Assembly: GCA_031263945.1 (NCBI GenBank)
Contig: JAISEW010000020.1
Span: 1-11,277 of the forward strand
Reading direction: 5' to 3'
Length of the DNA stretch: 11,277 bases
Origin: Gracilibacteraceae bacterium
GTDB lineage: Bacteria; Bacillota; Desulfitobacteriia; Desulfitobacteriales; Syntrophobotulaceae
This document shows, one piece after another, positions 1 through 5,740 of the stretch; the first letter of the stretch is position 1; each line of letters begins with the position of its first letter. Under the pieces are notes generated by a model. The model was not told the origin of the DNA, searched no databases, and saw only the letters and a program-made list of their open reading frames with translations. Position numbers and translations under genes: made by a program.

Positions 1-393
1 TTCCGCCAGTCGGTAAATATTATCCTTGATCTCGTTGGTGATATGGGGGATGACTTGCACCGTGCCGCCTAGATAATCGCCGCGCCGTTCTTTGGTGATG
101 ACCGACCAGTAAATTTTTCCGGTGGTCACGCTGCTGTTTTTCGTCAGCGGCACATCGATAAAACGCTCGTAATGACCCAGGTCGAGGTCGGTTTCCGCGC
201 CGTCGTCCGTGACAAAAACCTCGCCGTGCTGATACGGGCTCATCGTGCCCGGGTCAACGTTAATATAGGGGTCAAATTTTTGGATGGCCACGCTCAGCCC
301 CCTGTTTTTGAGTAAACAACCCAGAGAAGCCGCTGTAATGCCTTTGCCGAGCGAACTGACCACCCCGCCGGTCACAAAGATAAATTTCGCCAT
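1..393 (-). CDS. pyrG: CTP synthase, N-terminal part (partial)
   Basis: CTP synthase makes CTP from UTP in the cytoplasm, using ATP and glutamine-derived ammonia; it is the last step of pyrimidine nucleotide synthesis. Only the first 131 codons are present and the gene runs off the left edge. The visible part belongs to the synthetase (amidoligase) domain. It opens MAKFIFVTGGVVSSLGKG, with the family's P-loop-like stretch at residues 9-18, followed by KFDPYINVDPGTMSP and then DDGAETDLDLGHYERF, blocks characteristic of CTP synthases. The glutaminase domain lies outside the window. The ATG at 391-393 is preceded by an AAGG that overlaps the argS stop codon and by AGGAAAG, and it lies 10 bases after argS, so the two genes are probably co-transcribed and perhaps translationally coupled. 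Identification is secure. Confidence 0.97.
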   Translation of the reverse strand, partial: MAKFIFVTGGVVSSLGKGITAASLGCLLKNRGLSVAIQKFDPYINVDPGTMSPYQHGEVFVTDDGAETDLDLGHYERFIDVPLTKNSSVTTGKIYWSVITKERRGDYLGGTVQVIPHITNEIKDNIYRLAE

Positions 394-403
394 CTTTCCT
401 ACC

Positions 404-2092
404 TTACATGCTTTCCGGGGCTGACACGCCCAATATCGCCAGCGCGTTGGCGATCACCCGGCGCACGCCCCAAACAAGCGCCAGACGCGCCGACCGCAGA
501 TCTTCGTTTTTCGCCTGCAGCACGCGGCAGCTGTTGTTAAAACTGTGGTACAGACCCGCCAGTTCGATGAGATAACCCGTCAGGCGATGCGGTTCCGTCC
601 GCTCGGCGGCGACAGCGACCACTTCCGGCCACAGCGCCAGCTGCCGCAAGAGGTCCGTTTCCCACTGATTGGCCAGCAGGGCGAGAGCGGCGGGCGGCGG
701 CGCCTGTTCCGTCTCCAGGCCGAGAGCCTGAGCGCGGCGGATGATGCTGCACACGCGGGCGTGGGCGTATTGCACATAGAAAACAGGGTTTTCCGCCGAT
801 TCTTTTTTGGCCAGATCAAGGTCAAAGTCGACCGTGGAATCGGGGGCCCGCATGAGGAAAAAGAAACGGGCGGCGTCGCGGCCCACCTCGGTGATGAGTT
901 CCCGCAAAGTGATATACCGGCCGGAGCGTTTGGACATTTTGACCACTTCCCCGCCTTCGATCAGGCGGACAAACTGCATGAGAACGACCTGGAAAGCGCC
1001 GGGATCCAGCCCCAAAGCGCCGAGCGCCGCCCGCATCCGCGCCACGTGGCCGTGATGGTCGGCGCCCCAGACGTTTATCAGCCGCGTAAAACCGCGGGCG
1101 AATTTATGGCGGTGGTAGGCGATGTCGGCGGCAAAATACGTGGGGGTGCCATCCGAGCGGATCATGACTTCGTCTTTTTCTTCGCCCAGAGACACGCCTT
1201 TGAGCCAGAGCGCCCCTTCCCGCTCGACGGTATGCCCGCTTTCCGTCAGCGCCGCCAAAGTGTCCCGCACATAGCCGGAAGTGTGCAGATATTTCTCGCT
1301 GAACCATACGTCGTAATCCACGCCAAAATCAGACAGCGTCCGCCGCATGGCGGCTATTTTTTCCGTCAGGGCGTAGACGGTCAGGGCCTCGCGCCGGTCA
1401 GCCGCGTCCATATCCAGATAAACTTCGCCGTCCCGGGCGATGAGATCCCGCACCGTCTCCGTGATGTCCTCGCCGTGATAGCCGTTTTCCGGGATGTGCC
1501 CCTCCCGGCCCAATATTTGGAAATATCTGGCTTCAAGGGACAGGGCCAGATTGTGGATCTGGTTTCCCGTATCATTGATATAAAATTCCCGCTCCGTCTC
1601 ATAGCCGGCAAAAGAGAGCAGCGCGGCCAAACTGTCGCCCAAAGCCGCTCCGCGCGCGTTACCCATATGCAAAAGCCCGGTCGGATTCGCACTGACGAAT
1701 TCCACCTGCACTTTTTGTCCGCGGCCCATATCGGAAGCGCCGTAACGGGGCCCGGCCGCGAAAATTTCCGGCAAAACGCCGGCCAGCCAGGCCGGATCAA
1801 GCCGCAGATTGATAAAACCGGGGCCGGCGACGCTCGTTTCCGCTATCCAGACGCCTTCCGGACGCAAATAGCGCAATATGATCTCCGCGACGGCCCGCGG
1901 CGCTTTGCGCGTCTCTTTGGCCAGCAGCATGGCCGCGTTCACCGCCAGGTCGCCGTGAGCGCGTTCGCGCGGTTCCTCCAGCGTAAAAGACGGCGGCGCC
2001 GCGAAATCCAGTTCTCCCGCCGCCCGAGCGGCCAGCAGGGCTTCGGTGAAACGTTCTTGTATGTTATGGCGCAATTCACTGTATATACTCAT
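404..2092 (-). CDS. argS: Arginyl-tRNA synthetase
   Basis: Class I aminoacyl-tRNA synthetase that charges tRNA-Arg with arginine using ATP. The 562 residues match the family's usual length. In order: an N-terminal additional domain (about 1-100) with the typical HGDLAVNAAMLLAK stretch; the Rossmann catalytic core, with a HIGH-type signature in SANPTGLLHMGNARGAALGD (HMGN at 142-145) and a KMSK loop KMSKRSG at 385-391; and a C-terminal helical DALR-type anticodon-binding domain (about 450-562) with YAHARVCSIIRRA and the late LYHSFNN stretch. The HIGH motif reads HMGN, with Asn for the last His. I chose the ATG at 2090-2092 because GGGGAG sits five bases upstream; a longer in-frame start near 2125 would lie inside the upstream hairpin and has no ribosome site. 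It is followed by pyrG and preceded by a terminator-like hairpin. Confidence 0.97.
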   Translation of the reverse strand: MSIYSELRHNIQERFTEALLAARAAGELDFAAPPSFTLEEPRERAHGDLAVNAAMLLAKETRKAPRAVAEIILRYLRPEGVWIAETSVAGPGFINLRLDPAWLAGVLPEIFAAGPRYGASDMGRGQKVQVEFVSANPTGLLHMGNARGAALGDSLAALLSFAGYETEREFYINDTGNQIHNLALSLEARYFQILGREGHIPENGYHGEDITETVRDLIARDGEVYLDMDAADRREALTVYALTEKIAAMRRTLSDFGVDYDVWFSEKYLHTSGYVRDTLAALTESGHTVEREGALWLKGVSLGEEKDEVMIRSDGTPTYFAADIAYHRHKFARGFTRLINVWGADHHGHVARMRAALGALGLDPGAFQVVLMQFVRLIEGGEVVKMSKRSGRYITLRELITEVGRDAARFFFLMRAPDSTVDFDLDLAKKESAENPVFYVQYAHARVCSIIRRAQALGLETEQAPPPAALALLANQWETDLLRQLALWPEVVAVAAERTEPHRLTGYLIELAGLYHSFNNSCRVLQAKNEDLRSARLALVWGVRRVIANALAILGVSAPESM

Positions 2093-2107
2093 GCAAACTC
2101 CCCACGG

Positions 2108-2136
2108 AAAAAGACCTTCCGGCAAGGAAGATCTTT
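2108..2136 (-). terminator. Hairpin with T-tract just before argS (terminator or attenuator)
   Basis: Read on the minus strand, AAAGATCTTCC (2136-2126), loop TTGCC, then GGAAGGTCTTT (2120-2110) form an 11-bp stem with one G-U pair, and the run of five T ends at 2108. This has the form of an intrinsic terminator. The one wobble pair becomes a C-A mismatch if the plus strand is transcribed, so the leftward direction is favoured. It lies 26 bases past the stop of the small upstream gene and only 15 bases before the argS ATG, leaving no room for a separate argS promoter. It may end the small gene's mRNA with partial readthrough, or act as an attenuator. Confidence 0.6.
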
Positions 2137-2162
2137 ACTGGAACCGTCAGCCGGCGTTTCAG

Positions 2163-2450
2163 TTATTTTTTCCGGCGATTTTTGCGGGCCCGGCTGCGGC
2201 AGTGGCCCGCGCACAATAGCCCTAAACCGAAAGTGATCCCGCCCGCCACCGCCGGATGGGTACATACCCATTCTTTCGCTTTGCCGGCGGATTCCGCGCA
2301 TTGGCTGGCCAAAGATTCCGCGTTTTTCTTCGGATCGTCCATAAACCGCAGCGCTTTCTCCCCAAGCGCTTTTGCCGCAAAACCGCAGATCTCCAGCGCT
2401 AAACCGCCGACCACCACCGCGCCTTCAGCCAGTTGCGTCACATTTGCCAT
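2163..2450 (-). CDS. Small protein of unknown function, 95 residues
   Basis: I do not recognise this protein. The start is well supported: the ATG at 2448-2450 has a perfect AGGAGG six bases upstream and a good promoter about 40 bases before that. The first in-frame upstream ATG (2499-2501) falls inside the promoter's -10 hexamer, so it is not used. The protein opens MANVTQLAEG and has two apolar stretches, residues about 11-28 (AVVVGGLALEICGFAAKA) and about 67-83 (AVAGGITFGLGLLCAGH). Between them is a charged, probably helical segment with DDPKKN. The C-terminus is a very basic tail, RSRARKNRRKK. Five cysteines lie at 22, 51, 63, 80 and 84. It could be a small membrane-associated or membrane-hairpin protein with a cytoplasmic basic end. 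It is the first gene of the leftward unit, before argS. Confidence 0.75.
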   Translation of the reverse strand: MANVTQLAEGAVVVGGLALEICGFAAKALGEKALRFMDDPKKNAESLASQCAESAGKAKEWVCTHPAVAGGITFGLGLLCAGHCRSRARKNRRKK

Positions 2451-2496
2451 AATCGTCCTCCTCTTTTCCGGGGATGATCCTCGCTTCTCTTTTATT

Positions 2497-2525
2497 ATCA
2501 TACCTGACTCCGCCCCGTTTGTCCA
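2497..2525 (-). promoter_or_regulatory. Sigma-70/sigma-A type promoter, leftward
   Basis: On the minus strand, TGGACA (2525-2520) and TATGAT (2502-2497) each match the housekeeping consensus hexamers at five of six bases, with the ideal 17-base spacer. A transcript would start near 2490, giving a leader of about 40 bases with an AGGAGG before the small gene at 2450. It is the only strong promoter I see for the small gene, and therefore possibly for argS and pyrG too. Confidence 0.75.
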
Positions 2526-2527
2526 CC

Positions 2528-2598
2528 CTTTACCCGCGGATAGGCGCGGATATTTTTTGTGGTTTTTTGCGTATTATTCAATTTTGCTTTACCCGCCG
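2528..2598 (+). repeat. 12-base direct repeat pair in the flagellar control region
   Basis: CTTTACCCGCGG at 2528-2539 and CTTTACCCGCCG at 2587-2598 agree at 11 of 12 bases, 59 bases apart start to start. The first copy is followed by a second nested pair, GCGGATA at 2536-2542 and 2546-2552. The copies lie about 138 and 79 bases upstream of the sigma-54-like site at 2677, the usual distance for activator sites of such promoters. That role is an inference; the repeat itself is seen directly. Confidence 0.4.
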
Positions 2599-2624
2599 TC
2601 CATTCCCGCAAGCATAATTTGCTA

Positions 2625-2651
2625 TGGACATTCGTGTTTCTATATTATACT
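2625..2651 (+). promoter_or_regulatory. Weak sigma-A-like promoter candidate for the flagellar operon
   Basis: TGGACA (2625-2630) and TATACT (2646-2651) each match the consensus at five of six bases, but the spacer is only 15 bases, which is short. If used, the leader before flgB would be about 340 bases. The same TGGACA hexamer is found in the divergent leftward promoter. I saw no better-spaced sigma-A pair closer to flgB. Confidence 0.3.
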
Positions 2652-2676
2652 GTTCCTGAGCGGCGGACACTCGGAA

Positions 2677-2691
2677 TGGCAAAGCGATTGC
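2677..2691 (+). promoter_or_regulatory. Sigma-54 (RpoN)-like promoter candidate for the flagellar operon
   Basis: TGGCAAAGCGATTGC matches the sigma-54 core TGGCAC-N5-TTGC at nine of ten fixed bases, with the required ten bases between the invariant GG (-24) and GC (-12). Transcription would start near 2703, about 290 bases before flgB. RpoN promoters drive middle flagellar genes in several bacterial groups; whether they do so in this lineage I cannot tell. The call rests on sequence match and position only. Confidence 0.4.
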
Positions 2692-2725
2692 GACTAAGAC
2701 TGACTGAGGCGAACAGGCAAAAAAA

Positions 2726-2780
2726 TAATGCTTTTTTCGCAATAAATAATAAAAAAAGCGTTGCATTACCACTTCGGTAG
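2726..2780 (+). repeat. Tandem inverted repeats in the flagellar leader
   Basis: TAATGC (2726-2731) pairs with GCATTA (2763-2768), and inside it TTTTTT pairs with a run of A, giving an AT-rich stem-loop. Overlapping it, TTACC (2766-2770) pairs with GGTAG (2776-2780) around a five-base loop. The two stems share 2766-2768 and so are partly mutually exclusive. No T-tract follows on the plus strand, so this is not a terminator of rightward transcription. Its role is unknown. Confidence 0.35.
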
Positions 2781-2870
2781 CGAATCGACAACACTTTAGC
2801 AACACACCTTATCTTAGAATAAGGCGAATAAATTCTTAGCTTTACAGTATATACGATCCGGGGATCAATA

Positions 2871-2904
2871 CATCTGCTTAATATACATCGTATTTTTGCA
2901 GATG
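2871..2904 (+). promoter_or_regulatory. 34-base imperfect palindrome in the flagellar leader
   Basis: CATCTGC (2871-2877) is perfectly complementary to GCAGATG (2898-2904), and within it AATATAC pairs with GTATTTT around ATC with one mismatch. It could be a stem-loop in the mRNA leader or a two-fold DNA site for a dimeric regulator. Just upstream is a smaller perfect palindrome, GATCC-GG-GGATC (2855-2866), and before that CCTTAT/ATAAGG (2807-2824). No T-tract follows, so it is not a terminator. Confidence 0.4.
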
Positions 2905-2995
2905 AAATGAAGCGATGGGCGGGAATGGTTTCAAAAAATATAAAATTCATATTACGTCCTAAATAATAACAATTACAGAAAGGCAGTTGGCGCAC

Positions 2996-3388
2996 ATGAA
3001 TTTTTTGGACAATCCGTCTCATTTAGTGATGGAAAAAACCATGGATGCTCTATGGCAGCGGGCGCGCGTACAGTCGGAAAATATCGCTAACGCTGCGACG
3101 CCGGGCTACAAGCGGAAGGTGGTCGATTTCGAGGAGGAGCTGCAGCGGCATGTCAGCGCTCTGAGCGCGGCGGACTCGCGCGGAGACAAGATGCTGGCCA
3201 TAAGCGAACTCCAGCCGCGCGTATATGAGGATAAGACCACCAATGTGAATGTGGACGGTAATAATGTGGAGCTTGACCAGGAGTTTCTGGAGATGACGGA
3301 TACGTTGACGCAGTATCAGTATTTACAGCGTTTGCTCAGTGACGGCATGGCCCGGCTGCGTTACGCCATTACGGAAGGGAGAGGATAA
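2996..3388 (+). CDS. flgB: Flagellar basal-body rod protein FlgB
   Basis: FlgB is a proximal rod subunit exported by the flagellar type III system and assembled on the MS ring and FliE. The 130 residues match the family length. The N-terminal rod signature is clear: SENIANAATPGYKRKVVDFEE (from residue 27) is the bb_rod motif (NIAN...TPGY). The C-terminal half contains VDGNNVELDQEFLEMTDTLTQYQYLQRLLS, the coiled-coil end that packs in the rod. Two starts are possible. The ATG at 2996 lies 12 bases after AGAAAGG; a TTG at 2987 would add three residues but has only three bases of spacing. I favour the ATG. It is the first gene of the operon, after a gap of about 545 bases, with flgC four bases downstream. 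Confidence 0.95.
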   Translation: MNFLDNPSHLVMEKTMDALWQRARVQSENIANAATPGYKRKVVDFEEELQRHVSALSAADSRGDKMLAISELQPRVYEDKTTNVNVDGNNVELDQEFLEMTDTLTQYQYLQRLLSDGMARLRYAITEGRG

Positions 3389-3392
3389 AAGA

Positions 3393-3827
3393 GTGGCTTT
3401 TTTGAGTTCTCTGGACATCGCCGGATCCGGACTGACCGCGCAGAAAACCCGTATTGACATATTGACGCAAAATCTGGTCAACGCGGAGACCACCCGCACA
3501 GAAACCGGCGCGCCCTATAGGCGCAAGATCACGATTTTCCAGGAAAAACGAGACGGGCATTTCGGCTCTTATCTGGGCCGGGCCTTGGGGGGATCGACGC
3601 CCGGCGTGAAGGTGGCGGCGGTGATCGAGGATGAGCGCCCGCTCAAACCGGTTTTTGACCCGGAGCATCCGGACGCGGATGAAAACGGTTATGTCTGGAT
3701 GCCCAATGTGGACAAGGTGAAGGAAATGAGCGACATGCTCTCGGCGACGCGGGCTTACCAGGCGGATATTACCGCGGTCAACATCATCAAAACCATGGCT
3801 TCCCAGGCCCTGCAAATAGGCAAATAA
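3393..3827 (+). CDS. flgC: Flagellar basal-body rod protein FlgC
   Basis: FlgC is the second proximal rod subunit. The product has 144 residues and starts with GTG at 3393-3395, eight bases after GGAGAGG, which itself overlaps the end of flgB. Longer in-frame starts run back into flgB and lack a ribosome site. The N-terminus, VAFLSSLDIAGSGLTAQ, has the SLDIAGSGL pattern of FlgC. It is followed by NLVNAETTRTETGAPYRRK (residues 27-45), the rod signature in its FlgC form (N-N-A-T-T-G-PYRRK). The C-terminus, ML-SATRAYQADITAVNIIKTMASQALQIGK, is the conserved FlgC/FlgG/FlgE C-terminal helix (family usually YQANI; here Asp replaces the Asn). It lies four bases after flgB, so translation is probably coupled. 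Confidence 0.95.
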   Translation: MAFLSSLDIAGSGLTAQKTRIDILTQNLVNAETTRTETGAPYRRKITIFQEKRDGHFGSYLGRALGGSTPGVKVAAVIEDERPLKPVFDPEHPDADENGYVWMPNVDKVKEMSDMLSATRAYQADITAVNIIKTMASQALQIGK

Positions 3828-3842
3828 CGCGGCGAACCCGCG
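3828..3842 (+). other. Short GC hairpin between flgC and fliE
   Basis: Directly after the flgC stop codon, CGCGG (3828-3832), loop CGAAC, then CCGCG (3838-3842) form a five-bp all-GC stem. No T-run follows, so it should not end transcription. It may affect mRNA stability or the relative expression of fliE, or be incidental in GC-rich DNA. Confidence 0.25.
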
Positions 3843-3862
3843 GCTGAAACGAGGATGAATGC

Positions 3863-4183
3863 ATGAATGAAGTTTTTTTGAGCCAAAATTTCATCAACCC
3901 TCTGGAACAGTTTGCCGGCGCGGCGCCGGACCGGCGGACGTCCGCTGCGGGCGCGGAGGGGCAGACGCCCTTTGCCGATATTTTTCGGGGATTGGTCGAG
4001 ACTGTTGACGCGACAAGCGCCATTGAGGAAGCGGCGGCGCTGGCCGCCGCGAGCGGCGACGTCGATCAGCTGCATACGCTGACCATAGCGTCAGTCAAGG
4101 CAGATCTGGCTTTGCAATTGTTTGTCCAGCTCCGCAATAAAGCCCATGACGCTTATTCCGAGATCATGCGGATGGGTACCTGA
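3863..4183 (+). CDS. fliE: Flagellar hook-basal body protein FliE
   Basis: FliE is the small adapter joining the FliF MS ring to the rod, and is among the first proteins exported. The 106 residues fit the family. The conserved C-terminal half is present: FADIFRGLVETVDATS (about 32-47), then SGDVDQLHTLTIASVKADLALQL, ending VQLRNKAHDAYSEIMRM (about 88-104), the FliE hallmark (RNK..AY.EI..M). The N-terminal 30 residues are variable, as usual. GAGG at 3851-3854 sits eight bases before the ATG at 3863; another ATG at 3855 is out of frame. It follows flgC after 35 bases and precedes fliF after 11 bases. Confidence 0.95.
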   Translation: MNEVFLSQNFINPLEQFAGAAPDRRTSAAGAEGQTPFADIFRGLVETVDATSAIEEAAALAAASGDVDQLHTLTIASVKADLALQLFVQLRNKAHDAYSEIMRMGT

Positions 4184-4194
4184 TTGGAGAGAGC

Positions 4195-5739
4195 ATGAAT
4201 TTCAAAAACCTGAGAGACAAATACTTGCAGCCCGTACTCTCTTGGTGGCAGGCGCTGGAAAGTAAACGCCGCCGGCGCCTCATGATCGCGGCCGGCATCT
4301 TTATGGCCCTTGTCGTCGCTTTGGTGATTTTCCTGAATTACCAGCCTTATGTTAATTTATTCACAAATTTAAGCTCAGCCGAATCGTCGGAGATTTTGTC
4401 GCGTCTGCAGGAAATGGGCGTCAGCGCCAAAATGGAATCCGGCGGCGCGATCCTCGTCCCGAAAAACCAGGAAGCAGCCCTTAAAATGAGCCTGGCGACG
4501 GAAGGTTATCCTAAGAGCGGGTTCAGTTATGATATTTATATCAATAATGTCGGAGCGATGACCACGGATTCCGATCGGCGCGCCTACCGGCTTTTTCAGT
4601 TGCAGGAGCGGATGCAGCAGGCTGTGCGCACGATCAGCGGCGTGACGGACGCGGTCGTGACCATATCGGAAAACACGGCCGGCTCGTCCGTTTTGACGAG
4701 TTCGCAGACCCCGGCTTCCGCCAGCGTGCTGGTGACCATGCTGGGAAGCGAGGATCTGACGGCCGCTCAGGTGAACGGCATCAAGCAGTTGGTGGCCAAA
4801 GGCGTACAGGGCATGAGTAAAGAAGATGTCGCCGTGATCAACAGCGTCAGCGGCAACGAGATGGGCGCCAGCGCCGACAGCGTCAGCGGCCGGGCTACGG
4901 ATAAAATGGAAATAGAAAAACAGATAGACACGACGATTGAAACTAAAGTGCGCGATATCCTCCGGCCTTTGCTCGGCGAGGGATATGCCACCGTCGTGGC
5001 TACTTCGCGCGTCAGCACCGACGCCGGCGTCGTGCAGTCCGTTACTTATACGCCGATGAACGAAGACGGTACCACCGGCGTGACCGCCAGCGAGGAACAT
5101 TATCTGGAAGGCCGGAACCAGGAAGTGCTGGCCGCAGGCGCGCCGGGCGCGGAGACGAACGCGGATGTGCCTACCTATGAGGAATTGATGAATGGGGAAG
5201 AAGGCGGCTATTTCGTCAATAAATATGACTATGACTATTATGTCAATGAGCGCAAGGAGCAGGTAGAGCGTTCCGACGTGGTAATCGAGAGCATCGGCGT
5301 CAGCGTGGTCATTTTCTCAGACGTGCTGACCGAGATCGACCGGGTGGAACTCACATCTTTGGTCGCCCGCACGGCGAACGTGCCGGAAGACGACGTGTTC
5401 ATCATGATGCGGGAATACTCGTCGCCGCCGGCCCCGCCGTCAGCGGTGGAATATCTGCGCACTAACTGGTGGATCGCCGTGGCCGCCGCAGCCATTTTCC
5501 TCATAGTCGCCGTTATTATCGCCGTCCTCGTCGTCAGGCGGAGACAGCGCCGGACTATGGAAGAATTCGAGCGGGCGGCGCAGGAAGAAGAAACAGCTCG
5601 GATGCGCGCCGAGACGGAGATCCCGATTCCGGAAGAAAGCCAGCAGCAGAAACTTTCGCGGCAAATCAAGAGTTTCGCCGACGAACATCCGGAAATCGCG
5701 GCTCAGCTCATCCGGAGCTGGATGAAAGGAGACGAGTGA
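4195..5739 (+). CDS. fliF: Flagellar MS-ring protein FliF
   Basis: FliF subunits form the MS ring in the cytoplasmic membrane, the base of the flagellum, which holds the export gate and binds FliG. The 514 residues are near the short end for the family. TM1 spans about 29-47, after a basic KRRRR. The ring-building region follows (NLSSAESSEILSRLQEMG, then the segment ending ASASVLVTMLG). After a variable loop with NADVPTYEELMNG and KYDYDYYVNE comes TM2 at about 425-447 (WWIAVAAAAIFLIVAVII). The cytoplasmic tail ends KSFADEHPEIAAQLIRSWM, the FliG-binding motif (P..A.L.R.W). The ATG at 4195 is preceded by GGAGAG. fliG starts one base after the stop, which suits two proteins that bind each other. 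Confidence 0.96.
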   Translation: MNFKNLRDKYLQPVLSWWQALESKRRRRLMIAAGIFMALVVALVIFLNYQPYVNLFTNLSSAESSEILSRLQEMGVSAKMESGGAILVPKNQEAALKMSLATEGYPKSGFSYDIYINNVGAMTTDSDRRAYRLFQLQERMQQAVRTISGVTDAVVTISENTAGSSVLTSSQTPASASVLVTMLGSEDLTAAQVNGIKQLVAKGVQGMSKEDVAVINSVSGNEMGASADSVSGRATDKMEIEKQIDTTIETKVRDILRPLLGEGYATVVATSRVSTDAGVVQSVTYTPMNEDGTTGVTASEEHYLEGRNQEVLAAGAPGAETNADVPTYEELMNGEEGGYFVNKYDYDYYVNERKEQVERSDVVIESIGVSVVIFSDVLTEIDRVELTSLVARTANVPEDDVFIMMREYSSPPAPPSAVEYLRTNWWIAVAAAAIFLIVAVIIAVLVVRRRQRRTMEEFERAAQEEETARMRAETEIPIPEESQQQKLSRQIKSFADEHPEIAAQLIRSWMKGDE

Positions 5740-5740
5740 C

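Noticed and set aside
2093..2165. T-box riboswitch before argS, suggested by TGGAACCG near 2139-2146.
   Set aside because: That word is on the strand opposite argS, and only about 70 bases separate the upstream gene from argS, too little for a T-box leader.
2196..2213. CAGHC in the small protein as a metal or heme site.
   Set aside because: It is not the CxxCH heme motif and there is no supporting second motif; a single Cys/His cluster is not enough.
545..2236. A long open frame on the plus strand opposite argS (over 560 codons).
   Set aside because: It mirrors the codon structure of argS in GC-rich DNA. The translation is rich in Arg, His, Gln and Pro with no recognisable domain, and argS is beyond doubt.
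2534..2558. CCGCG-GATAGG-CGCGG followed by ATATTTTTT, resembling a rightward terminator.
   Set aside because: The stem is only five bp, the T-run is offset, and no rightward gene lies upstream for it to terminate. It may matter only as part of the upstream repeats.
2559..2780. Short open frames in the gap between the small gene and flgB.
   Set aside because: They have no ribosome site and no protein-like composition, and overlap promoter-like and palindromic sequence.
2655..2800. Possible c-di-GMP (GEMM) riboswitch before flgB, suggested by GGCAAAGC and CGGTAGCG.
   Set aside because: The paired conserved blocks of the GEMM-I aptamer are not both present in the right order, and no terminator-like expression platform follows. 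Similarity is limited to short words.
2801..2995. A sigma-28 (SigD/FliA) promoter before flgB.
   Set aside because: I looked for TAAA-N15-GCCGATAA on the plus strand. The closest -10 (GCGAATAA at 2824-2831) has no matching -35 at the right distance.
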